Part shown: positions 34,760 through 44,744 of the stretch, piece by piece
Numbering within the stretch: position 1 is the first letter of the stretch
Layout of the letters: each line of letters begins with the position of its first letter
Assembly: GCF_002368395.1 (NCBI RefSeq)
Contig: NZ_AP018254.1
Location: forward strand, 930,001 to 994,000
Direction: 5' to 3'
Source: Calothrix sp. NIES-3974
GTDB taxonomy: Bacteria > Cyanobacteriota > Cyanobacteriia > Cyanobacteriales > Nostocaceae
DNA: 64,000 bases
Position numbers and translations under genes: made by a program
The notes under the pieces: generated by a model
Told to the model about the DNA's origin: nothing
The model's database searches: none
What the model saw: only the letters and a program-made list of their open reading frames with translations

Positions 34760-35006
34760 CAAAACGATTATTTTGGTCATGTTTACCACAATACAAGGTT
34801 TCTATCCCTAGGTTAGTGTGCTTTACCCCCTACCTAGTAGAAAATGGATACTATAAAATCCCTCACCACCAAAGTTTCCCAACTGTTTTTTGCTTTCTGT
34901 CCGTTGCTCACCGTATTTGCACAACCGGAAGCGAAAACTTATCACTAAAAATCTCAACAAAAATTAATTATTTTTCGGGCAGACTGTAACATTTACGAAA
35001 AAGTTT

Positions 35007-35024
35007 GTTATATTAATTTACATA
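35007..35024 (+). promoter_or_regulatory. HLR1-like element (RpaB-type site) upstream of hli
   Basis: GTTATATT-AA-TTTACATA closely follows the two-repeat HLR1 consensus (G/T)TTACA(T/A)(T/A)-NN-(G/T)TTACA(T/A)(T/A), with one mismatch (T for C). It lies 38-55 bp before the hli ATG. HLR1 is bound by RpaB in high-light-regulated genes of cyanobacteria. Confidence 0.55.
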
Positions 35025-35061
35025 AGGCAACAAACCTTAGCAAAACTTAGGAGTACCTGTC

Positions 35062-35244
35062 ATGCAAGATACAGCAAAAACAACAGTAGCTACAACTTCT
35101 GAAGATCGCAACTCTTGGCGTTGGGGTTTCACTCCCCAAGCGGAAATCTGGAATGGTCGTTTAGCGATGATTGGCTTTTTAGCAGCTGCGCTAATCGAAC
35201 TATTTTCTGGCAAAGGATTTTTACACTTCTGGGGTATTCTGTAA
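35062..35244 (+). CDS. High-light-inducible protein (HLIP / single-helix CAB-like)
   Basis: A 60-residue HLIP. The single membrane helix carries the chlorophyll-binding signature EIWNGRLAM, followed by [12 protein letters not shown] and the terminal [11 protein letters not shown]. HLIPs bind chlorophyll and carotenoid in thylakoids and protect photosystem assembly intermediates under light stress. The same motif (EVWNGRIAM) ends the ferrochelatase at 5448-6614. A TAGGAG ribosome-binding site and an HLR1-like element lie upstream. Length and start are typical. It converges with sigA; two hairpins fill the 202-bp gap. Confidence 0.95.
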   Translation: MQDTAKTTVATTSEDRNSWRWGFTPQAEIWNGRLAMIGFLAAALIELFSGKGFLHFWGIL

Positions 35245-35361
35245 TTTGAGTCGAAATAGCTCGGATTTAAGTTGGTGCTGAGAAAGACTGAAACTTAAAT
35301 CCTTTTAACTTACTAAACTTAAATTGAATAGGCAGAATATCTTCAGTATATAAACGTAAAT

Positions 35362-35395
35362 ACCTGGAAAATGTAATTTTCCAGGTTTAAATTTT
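35362..35395 (+). terminator. Terminator hairpin after hli
   Basis: Arms ACCTGGAAAAT and ATTTTCCAGGT, 11 bp, loop GTA, followed by TTAAATTTT. It lies about 120 bp after the hli stop. Confidence 0.6.
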
Positions 35396-35410
35396 GGGAT
35401 TTGATTTGGA

Positions 35411-35440
35411 AATTCCCCACATTATGGGGTGTGGGGAATT
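35411..35440. terminator. Hairpin between hli and sigA ends
   Basis: Arms AATTCCCCACA and TGTGGGGAATT, 11 bp, loop TTATGGGG. It lies 6 bp from the sigA stop codon and is most likely part of its 3' end; the following T stretch is weak. Confidence 0.5.
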
Positions 35441-35446
35441 CCCAAA

Positions 35447-36619
35447 TTAACGGATATATTCCTTTAAAACACTGTTACGATTAGGATGGCGTAATTTACG
35501 GAGTGCTTTCGCTTCAATTTGGCGAATACGTTCACGGGTGACGTTGAAAATCTGACCGATTTCTTCCAAGGTTTTCATCCTTCCGTCATCTAGACCGTAG
35601 CGTAAACGCAGTACATCCCGTTCACGGGGACTGAGACTGTCGAGAACCTTCTCTAAATCTTCCCGCAGCAAATTCTTAGAAACCTGATCTTCGGGGGTTT
35701 CCCCATCCGATTCAATAAAGTCCCCCAAACGGGAATCTTCCTCTTTACCGATTGGTGTTTCCAGAGAAATTGGTAACTGAGCAGATTTAGCGATAAATCT
35801 CAACTTTTCAATCGTCATTTCCATCCGAGTGGCAATTTCTTCCTCGGTGGGCTTGCGTCCCATTTCCTGGGATAATAACTTTGTGGTTTTCTTGATCCGG
35901 GAAATTGTTTCGTACAAGTGAACTGGAAGACGAATAGTCCGCGATTGATCAGCGATCGCACGAGTAATTGCTTGACGAATCCACCAAGTTGCGTAGGTAG
36001 AAAATTTGTAGCCTTTTTCGTGGTCAAATTTTTCCGCAGCACGAATCAAACCTAAACTACCTTCCTGAATTAAATCTTGGAAGGATAAACCACGATTCAT
36101 ATACTTTTTGGCAATGGAAACTACCAATCGTAGGTTCGATTGTACCATCTTGTCTTTGGCTCTTCTGCCAACATGCAAACGATGGCGGAATTGGGGTAAT
36201 GGTTGCTGAACTTCTTCTGCCCATTCGCTATCCCTGGGGTCTCGTTCCAGTTTATGGGATAACCGTTCCCGAATCCGCTCCAATTCTAGCAAATCGGCAA
36301 TTTTCCGCGCTAGTTCGATTTCCTCGTCTGCACGCAGTAAGCGAATTCGCCCAATTTCTTGCAAATACAAACGAATTGAGTCTTCGGTATAGTGCTTCTT
36401 CTTCGTTTGCGCACGACGACGCGACTTAGTTGCTTTACCAGACTTACTTTCGTCTTCATCAGACTGGACGTCTAATAGTTCATCATCTAAATCACCATCA
36501 TCAAGTAACAAGTCCTCATCGTCCGGAATTATCAGAGCTTCTAACTCTATATCCGGTTCGTTGATCATTTCCAAGTCAGGCTGATAAATATTATCGAGTA
36601 CGTTGTTAGCCTGGTTCAT
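35447..36619 (-). CDS. sigA: Principal RNA polymerase sigma factor SigA (RpoD)
   Basis: A 390-residue group 1 sigma factor. Acidic N-terminus ([17 protein letters not shown]), region 1.2 [19 protein letters not shown], region 2 [20 protein letters not shown] and [20 protein letters not shown], region 3 [13 protein letters not shown] and region 4 [20 protein letters not shown] with the recognition helix for the -35. The length and the region 1.2/4.2 sequence fit the essential cyanobacterial SigA rather than a group 2 factor. A 2-kb gene-free region lies upstream, before gyrB, which is unusual and could hold multiple promoters; multiple start sites of sigA are known in Anabaena. Confidence 0.97.
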   Translation of the reverse strand: MNQANNVLDNIYQPDLEMINEPDIELEALIIPDDEDLLLDDGDLDDELLDVQSDEDESKSGKATKSRRRAQTKKKHYTEDSIRLYLQEIGRIRLLRADEEIELARKIADLLELERIRERLSHKLERDPRDSEWAEEVQQPLPQFRHRLHVGRRAKDKMVQSNLRLVVSIAKKYMNRGLSFQDLIQEGSLGLIRAAEKFDHEKGYKFSTYATWWIRQAITRAIADQSRTIRLPVHLYETISRIKKTTKLLSQEMGRKPTEEEIATRMEMTIEKLRFIAKSAQLPISLETPIGKEEDSRLGDFIESDGETPEDQVSKNLLREDLEKVLDSLSPRERDVLRLRYGLDDGRMKTLEEIGQIFNVTRERIRQIEAKALRKLRHPNRNSVLKEYIR

Positions 36620-38643
36620 GCCGCGTTCCTCATGCTCCTTGCAGAATCAATTACTCAGTGATTACCGTAAATTAACGGAAAGAGTTCTATTTTTACCCTT
36701 AGATTGGGTTTTTGGCAAATATAATTTTTGTTTAATTTTATTCGCCGTTTTCAGTGTTATTCCGGAAAGATAGAGATTATCTCTACCTTTCTAGCTTTTT
36801 TACTGCCAAATTCGTGTGATTATGGATACCCATTTCCGAAAAGGCAGTGAGAATAACGAAAAATTACGTGTGATTACACCAAATTAGGCTTTGTTGTTTA
36901 CCTACTGGCGAACTGACGCTTTCACTGGTATCAACCAAATCGACCTGATTAAATTAATTCAGTCGAGTTGGATCAGGGCTAATCCGTTTGATGATTGTCA
37001 TCAATCTTTAATTTTCCCTTGCTGGTAAAATTTACCTTTTCATACCCGTAAATATCTTTTTTGTGGCAATTTTTCTGTAAAGACTGTTCCGATTGTAGCC
37101 TGTTTCACAGAAAATGCACCTTTTTTATGTGGTATCCATAATTTTATTTATTTAAATCCGGGTAAAGCCTGTTGTACCAAAAAGAAATCGAAAACGGTAG
37201 TGATTGCCAAGTTTTTTTGCAAAACTTTTTGATTTCTCCAGAGAATTTGTTTTTACTCTAAAGTTTCCGTAAATGCGACTAGGGAGTTTTGACTCATAGG
37301 TTCTGCAAATTTTGCAAATGCTGCATTTACATCATCCAGGTTGATTGAAAATATTTTTGGTTCATCTACATTTTGTTACTTTCTCAAATGCGGAGTTCGG
37401 TGTGCTGTTGTGTGTGTTGAAGGGTCATCTCGGCGATGAGGGAAAGTCAAACAACTTCGGATTACGAATATAGAAGCTACCCTAGGGTTATTGATGAATT
37501 ACCCTGCTGAACCTGGATTTGTCGTTGTCGGAGCATGTTCAAAGAACCTATAAACCCACGGGTTAGTCTCTTTGTTTTGTCTAACCAAAGGTATATTTCT
37601 CGCGTCGAAAAAGTTTGTCTGCTTCAAGGTGGTTGGCTCATATTGCTGTATTTTTGATTTGACTAATGAGGTTTTGGTCATTCTCCGACAATGTTATGTC
37701 ATCGAATTTTGATAAACCTCAAGGTTTGTTAATAATCTGGATGTCGATGGGAAATCACAAGTGTGTTTCATTTTTGACTGGGTGATGGTGGTGAGCAACA
37801 AATATGACAATTGAGATTTAGGTTATAGTCATCTCATTTGTAGTATACCGATCAATTCGCACCAATTTACATATATTCCAGTTTCCAATCTTTCCAATCA
37901 ATTATTTCCTCTCGTAAGAGGAGACTTATTTAAACCTGGAACTGATGGAAAACGTCAGTTTCGGGTTGGGAATAGGCTGTCGTCAGTAGGAAATATTTTG
38001 ACCGTTTTACCTATTTCCGCAAAACTCAATATTTTGATATCGAGTCATGGTTTAGTGGTGAATGGTGGTTAAGATGTTGCTCAAGATGGGAAAAAATAGA
38101 CCTGGCGAAAGTTGACAATCTGACTTGATTATCTACATTGTATTTTAAACAAAAAAAACCTGTTTGACAGCTACAGTTGCATATATTAGCGAGGCTAATC
38201 AAAATGCCTAAAGGATAATAGCTCATTGATGGCTGGGGAATAGATTTTTGCAACCAAATAGTTGGTATTCTCAGTGAGGAAATGGGATGGGAGAGGAAGT
38301 GACAGTTGATAATGGATTTTAATTATTTTTATGAAAATACTTACATAGATAGACTTTTGGGGATTTAATTGGAGTTTTTCACTTGCCAAGAAGGATAACT
38401 TATTAACTTGCTGGAGTTATAATTTGAACCTGGAGATAATTATGGTTGGTAAGAGGATGATTTTTATGATTTTGCTAACTGCTAACTAGTTTGCCTCCGA
38501 ATCAATAAGTTTATTTGATAGTATGTGGAAAAATTGCGGTTATGGGTAGTCCTGATCAAGAGGAGTTTGCTGGTAAATTAGCTGACAAAAAAGCGGTCAG
38601 ATGCTTCACCTCACCGCTTAATCCAAATCTGTGGAAAATGCAA
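36620..38643. other. 2-kb gene-free region between sigA and gyrB
   Basis: The longest non-coding stretch of the window. No protein-like reading frame, palindromic repeat of the GAGACG type or heptamer tract is seen. Features: a hairpin GGTTAG/CTAACC (about 37562-37586), AACCCACGGGTT-like sequence just before it, a CCTAGG palindrome near 37480 and several short AT-rich tracts. Part must be sigA 5' regulatory DNA. A small RNA is possible but not recognised. The open frames at 37499-37681 and 38026-38253 look random. Confidence 0.5.
38587..38619 (-). terminator. Rho-independent terminator of gyrB
   Basis: Read on the minus strand: AAGCGGT, a 15-nt loop, ACCGCTT and a run of Ts (to 38587). It lies 25 bp after the gyrB stop codon. 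Confidence 0.7.
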
Positions 38644-40614
<1,971 letters not shown>

Positions 40615-40961
40615 TCAAAAAGCGAAAAAGTCAAAAACACTTCAAAATTCTAACACAAAAGCTTTCAAGACGGCTGTAGGGCAATTTGAAGTTATTTTTG
40701 CTTGGGGGTTGTATCTACCTGATTTTGTCCTATCATTTGTCTGAAGATTGGTATTTTGGAAAAGAAGACAGGAGACAGGATACTGGAGACAAAATGTAAA
40801 GTTTTTGGCTGTTTGTGGTTAAGTATACTTGAGAGCGGTTAGCTCACTCCTTTACCAGCATCGTCTCGTACCTCCAGCAGTAGATATATACTCCCAAGAG
40901 ACATTAACATGGTTTTGTCTGATTTGGTAGTACAAATGCCAAAAAGAGATAAATTAGGGAA

Positions 40962-41011
40962 TAGGGATAGTCCGTAGAGACGACCCGGTGGGTCGTCTCC
41001 AGGAGAGTAGG
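40962..41011 (+). repeat. 50-bp repeat, upstream copy flanking miaA
   Basis: TAGGGATAGTCCGTAGAGA followed by a GACCCGGTGGGTC palindrome core and CTCCAGGAGAGTAGG. A copy with only a few substitutions is at 42253-42302 in the same orientation. Confidence 0.7.
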
Positions 41012-41086
41012 GGATGCAAAGTCAGAGAATATCATCAAAATTTGAAATGGTATTATATTATTTGTTTACTTGGTAGACAAAATTTA

Positions 41087-41231
41087 ATACCAATTTAATA
41101 TGAAGACGCATAGAAAGAACCCTCCCTATAGCAAGTTCCCGTAGGGTAATCGGGGAGGGAACTGGATTTCTCCCTCTCCGTAGGTTAAGGAGTGGGTTAA
41201 AATTATGTGCAACTTTACATTAAATTGGTAT
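41087..41231. repeat. MITE-like element with 19-bp inverted ends
   Basis: 145 bp ending in ATACCAATTTAATATGAAG and its inverse CTTTACATTAAATTGGTAT (17 of 19 positions match). The interior has CCCTCCCTATAGC and GGGGAGGGAACTGG with an imperfect hairpin. No coding capacity. Confidence 0.5.
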
Positions 41232-41336
41232 AACCCAATTCACAATTACAAATTACGTACGCGAAGGGTTGCCGCAGGCTATTACGTAGCTTGCTTCCCG
41301 CGTAGCGGGTATTACGAATTACAAATTACCTCACCA

Positions 41337-42245
41337 GTGGATCAAACAAACAAACTAATTGTCATTTGTGGTGCAACGGCAACGGGTAAATCTGGTTTAG
41401 CATTAAAATTAGCAATGGGGTTATCCAGCCAAATTATTAGTGCGGATTCCCGTCAGGTGTATCGAGAATTTGATATTGGTACAGCTAAACCTAGTTTAAG
41501 GGAACAAGCTTTAGTACCCCATTATTTGATTGATGTCTGTTCACCGACGGAAACAATGACCGTTGCAGATTATCAAGACGCAGTGCAAAAACTGATCACA
41601 GATACCCATTCGACTTTTCCCTGGTTATTGGTGGGGGGAACGGGTTTATATATCAAATCAATTACACGGGGGATGAAAATTCCTCGGATTGCAGCCAATT
41701 TAGAATTGCGATCGCAACTTCAATCTTTACCCCAAACCCAGTTATATGGAATGCTGCAACAAATCGATCCTACTGCTGCGGTGAAAATCCATCCCCACGA
41801 TGTAGTGCGGACAATTCGCGCTCTAGAAGTATTTTATCTCACAGGTGTACCCATTTCCCAGCAACAGGGGGAAAATCCTCCTAGCTATCCGATTTTGCAG
41901 ATTGGTTTGGATTGTGATGTCAAAAGTTTGGATCAAAGAATTAGTCAGCGTACTGACACCATGTTAAAAGATGGATTGGTGGCAGAAGTTGAATATTTAT
42001 TACAAAAATATGGTCCAGATTTACCCTTATTAAATACATTAGGGTATGGGGAGATCAAATCCTATTTAGCTGGAGAAATTGATTTAGCAACTGCAAAATC
42101 ACAAATTATTTTACATACCCGTCAATTTGCCAAACGTCAACGGACTTGGTTTCGCTCTGTCCCAGAAATTGAATGGTTTGATACGGAGTCAAGTGATTTA
42201 GAAGTGAAAGTTTGGGAAAGAATTAATCGATTTTTAGAGAAATAA
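41337..42245 (+). CDS. miaA: tRNA dimethylallyltransferase
   Basis: A 302-residue MiaA transferring a dimethylallyl group to A37 of tRNAs reading UNN codons. P-loop GATATGKSGLA, the DSRQVYREFDIGTAKP segment, the substrate-binding VGGTGLYIKSI and C-terminal ILHTRQFAKRQRTWFR are all present. The reading frame extends upstream to 41205, but that part encodes the repeat sequence (FPRSGYYELQ and similar) and is unlike the family; the GTG at 41337 (VDQTNKLIVICG) is the best start. A near-identical 50-bp repeat flanks the gene at both ends. It lies divergent from gyrB and converges with a radical SAM gene. Confidence 0.95.
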   Translation: MDQTNKLIVICGATATGKSGLALKLAMGLSSQIISADSRQVYREFDIGTAKPSLREQALVPHYLIDVCSPTETMTVADYQDAVQKLITDTHSTFPWLLVGGTGLYIKSITRGMKIPRIAANLELRSQLQSLPQTQLYGMLQQIDPTAAVKIHPHDVVRTIRALEVFYLTGVPISQQQGENPPSYPILQIGLDCDVKSLDQRISQRTDTMLKDGLVAEVEYLLQKYGPDLPLLNTLGYGEIKSYLAGEIDLATAKSQIILHTRQFAKRQRTWFRSVPEIEWFDTESSDLEVKVWERINRFLEK

Positions 42246-42252
42246 TAGGGAG

Positions 42253-42302
42253 TAGGGATAGTCCGTAGAGATGACCCGGTAGGTCGTCTCCAGGGGAGTA
42301 GG
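42253..42302 (+). repeat. 50-bp repeat, downstream copy flanking miaA
   Basis: Same orientation as the copy at 40962-41011 and differing at only a few positions (for example GAGATGACC for GAGACGACC). It begins 8 bp after the miaA stop and could act as its terminator. Confidence 0.7.
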
Positions 42303-42355
42303 AAAATTAAACCATTACTTGTGAACAAATGCTAGATTCTGCATCCCGTATTTCC

Positions 42356-43975
42356 CTAATAACTATCCTTAACTTCCATCGCTTCTTTTAAATGTTTTAA
42401 CAAAGTGGATTGGGGTAATGGTCCTTGTAAATGTTGCCAGGGTAAAATTTGCTCATAGGACCAATCTGTATAGACATAAAAATCTAAATCAGGAATTTCC
42501 CCTTTTAATTCCTTAAAAGCACGTTTGTAACTACCTAAAGAATCACCAAAATTACGAGTTAATATCAATAATCGAGATAAGCGTCTATCTCCCCGTGATA
42601 ATAAAGCTTGAATGACCGACCAATTGTAACTTTCCGGACGAAAATCAATTCCTTTAGGCTTTAAATTTTTCTGTAAATATTGCAAACGCTTTTCTGCTTG
42701 TTGATTAACTCCAAACCATTGGAAGGGTGTATGGGATTTCGGGACAAAAGTGCTACATCCTAAAGTTAATTTTAAACCCGGTGCAGCTTTTTTCATTGCT
42801 AACATCATTTCCACTGTTGCATCTAAATCGGTATTTTCTTCTCCTGGTATTCCCACCATCCCATACAATTTTAAAGCCGATAACCCACCAATTTTGGCAT
42901 TAATTGCGGCTTGAATAATATCAGCTTGTGCTAATTTTTTATTAATAATTCTGCGCACCTTTTCCGAACCACTTTCCACCGCAATCGTCAAGGATTTAGT
43001 ATCTCGTTGAGCTAAGGTTTTAGCTAATTCCGGTGTTACTGTATTTGTCCGGACGGAAGCAATACTTAAGCGGACATCATCGTATTTCGATTGATTAATA
43101 TAAGCTAATAAATCGGGAAATTCCGGGTGTTGAGTCACCGAAGCACCTAATAAACCTAAACGATTTGTCACCTGTAGACCACGTTCAATCGCAGGGATGA
43201 GGGAAGCTTCTAAACTTGCTGTCCGAAAAGGTAAAGTAAGATAACTAGCCAGACAAAATCGACACATTTCTGGACAACTACGTACCACCTCCACCATAAA
43301 AATGCTTTCCCAAGCAGCTTTCGGGGTGACAACCGTGGAAGCGGATAGGATATTACCACGATAGGTTTGTTTTTGCACGACGGGGGGAACTTCTGATGAG
43401 ACCGGTTGAATCGCTGCGATCGCACCATCATTACTGTGATATTCTACTGTGTATAGGCTGGGTATATAAATACCGGGAGTTTGAGCAAGGGTAATTAATT
43501 TAGTTTTCCGGTCAGCGTTTCTCACTTGTTGATAGGTGTCGATAAAGCTATCTAAAAGGTTTTCCCCGTCTCCTAATAAAATCACATCAAAAAAGTCTGC
43601 AAACGGTTCTGGATTCGCAGTTAAAACGGGTCCACCACCAAAAACTAGGGGATGACATTCGGTGCGATCTTGACTGAATATGGGAATGGAAAGGGATTCA
43701 AGGAGATTAAGGATATTCACATAATCTAATTCCCAAGAAACCGAAAATCCCACAATTTCCACCGACCGTGGTAAGGTTTCATGAATATCGGTAAATAAGC
43801 GACTGATATCCACATCCTCACGCATCGCTAAAGTTGACCAAACAATTTGATATCCTAAACTGGTAATTCCCACCGTATATTCGTTGGGAAAGGCGAAAAT
43901 TAACGGTATAGCATCATTTTTTGGGGTTTGGGGTGTAAATAATAGCTTTTCCTGGGAAAATATAGCAGCAGACAT
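42356..43975 (-). CDS. Radical SAM protein, B12-binding-domain-related family
   Basis: A 539-residue protein of the large TIGR03960-like radical SAM group. The N-terminal 200 residues form a Rossmann-like B12-binding-related region (IVGFSVSWELDYVNILNLLE, PLVFGGGPVLTANPEP) in which no cobalamin-binding DxHxxG is seen. The radical SAM core follows with the cluster motif CPEMCRFC (Cx3Cx2C) at about residue 230, GLLGASVTQHPEF and the glycine-rich GSEKVRRIINKKL. Relatives are often fused to or beside a DUF2344 domain, which is absent here. Function is unknown. The 63-codon frame from 42328 is its antisense shadow and not called. Confidence 0.85.
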   Translation of the reverse strand: MSAAIFSQEKLLFTPQTPKNDAIPLIFAFPNEYTVGITSLGYQIVWSTLAMREDVDISRLFTDIHETLPRSVEIVGFSVSWELDYVNILNLLESLSIPIFSQDRTECHPLVFGGGPVLTANPEPFADFFDVILLGDGENLLDSFIDTYQQVRNADRKTKLITLAQTPGIYIPSLYTVEYHSNDGAIAAIQPVSSEVPPVVQKQTYRGNILSASTVVTPKAAWESIFMVEVVRSCPEMCRFCLASYLTLPFRTASLEASLIPAIERGLQVTNRLGLLGASVTQHPEFPDLLAYINQSKYDDVRLSIASVRTNTVTPELAKTLAQRDTKSLTIAVESGSEKVRRIINKKLAQADIIQAAINAKIGGLSALKLYGMVGIPGEENTDLDATVEMMLAMKKAAPGLKLTLGCSTFVPKSHTPFQWFGVNQQAEKRLQYLQKNLKPKGIDFRPESYNWSVIQALLSRGDRRLSRLLILTRNFGDSLGSYKRAFKELKGEIPDLDFYVYTDWSYEQILPWQHLQGPLPQSTLLKHLKEAMEVKDSY

Positions 43976-44110
43976 GGATATTTACGTTAATTTAATTAAT
44001 TAATTTGTCATAACAAGTACACTAGAGCTAAAAATATCCGCAACTCACAAATGATGAATTATCAATTATTTTGACTAGAATTTAAATTTTTTATCGTTGT
44101 TCCCCAAACC

Positions 44111-44365
44111 CTATTTATACTTGATTTTTAAGCAGAGAATAATACAATTAAACAACAAAGTTACCCCATTAGCGAGGATAATTGGCATTGCTTTTAAATA
44201 AATGCCATAGATTAACCACAAAAATAAACCACTCATAAAAGTAATTAACATGACAAAGGATACATCCTTCGCAGAACGAGTTTGCCATGTTTTCCACATC
44301 TGCGGGAGAAATGCAACTGTTGTTAGTGTACCAGCAATTAATCCGAGGGTGTCAATAAAAATCAT
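44111..44365 (-). CDS. SemiSWEET sugar transporter (PQ-loop)
   Basis: An 84-residue protein with three membrane helices forming one triple-helix bundle, half of a eukaryotic SWEET. The N-terminal IDTLGLIAGTLTTVAFLPQM, with the Pro-Gln pair (PQ), then KTWQTRSAKDVSFVMLITF and GLFLWLIYGIYLKAMPIIL match SemiSWEETs, which dimerise to carry sugars by alternating access. The frame opens earlier at 44428, but the additional residues encode the heptamer tract (LKSKIQNS); the ATG at 44365 is preferred. It stands alone, and the substrate is not known. Confidence 0.88.
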   Translation of the reverse strand: MIFIDTLGLIAGTLTTVAFLPQMWKTWQTRSAKDVSFVMLITFMSGLFLWLIYGIYLKAMPIILANGVTLLFNCIILCLKIKYK

Positions 44366-44377
44366 GAGAATAATACT

Positions 44378-44412
44378 ATTTTGGATTTTAGATTTTAGAT
44401 TTTGAATTTGAG
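44378..44412 (-). repeat. Heptamer tract upstream of the SemiSWEET gene
   Basis: Five units of type ATTTTAG/ATTTTGG on the plus strand, i.e. AAAATCT on the gene strand, 12 bp before the SemiSWEET start. Confidence 0.7.
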
Positions 44413-44460
44413 ATCCAACATTATCCACCTAGGGGTGTCATCGTCCGTAATTACTTAAAT

Positions 44461-44544
44461 ATGGGACGCGATATATCAATATGGGACGCGATATATCAAT
44501 ATGGGACGCGATATATCAATATGAGACGCGATATATCGCGTCTC
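44461..44544 (+). repeat. 20-bp tandem array ending in a palindrome
   Basis: Three exact copies of GGGACGCGATATATCAATAT and a fourth that changes to GAGACGCGATATATCGCGTC and becomes a perfect 22-bp palindrome (44523-44544). It looks like expansion of the left half of the common palindromic repeat. Confidence 0.85.
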
Positions 44545-44744
44545 TACGAAATTCACCTGTCCCATTCTTTTTCAAATTGGTATAACTTCCACAATCATTG
44601 ATTCATCATGATTATAGCGTTTAAAATCCGTTGAACTCACTGGAAAATATATGATTGCGATCGCTTTCCTGGGGACTCTTTTTTCTAGACTCGCTACTAT
44701 GGGTCCACCCCATAACGAGAATATCTGATTTTGGGTAAGTTCGA

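Larger units (their letters stand above)
34680..35061. other. Spacer upstream of hli
   Basis: 382 bp. A GTAGAGATGACCCGTCGGGTTGTCTCTAC-type palindrome lies at 34731-34759 and an HLR1-like element at 35007-35024. An open frame at 34750-34989 has no protein features. Confidence 0.5.

Noticed and set aside
34750-34989. 79-residue open frame upstream of hli
   Set aside because: It begins within a palindromic repeat and ends just before the hli promoter; no domain seen.
37415-37600. Possible 6S RNA or RNase P-like RNA in the sigA-gyrB gap (GAGGGAAAGTC near 37439)
   Set aside because: Only the short GAGGGAAAGTC phrase resembles a conserved block of RNase P RNA; the neighbouring conserved elements are not seen. 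Would need Rfam search.
37499-37681. 60-residue minus-strand frame in the sigA-gyrB gap
   Set aside because: Low similarity to any protein, no ribosome-binding site; regarded as chance.
44461-44544. Short tandem array considered as a CRISPR
   Set aside because: 20-bp units are adjacent without spacers, so not a CRISPR array; it is a simple tandem repeat.
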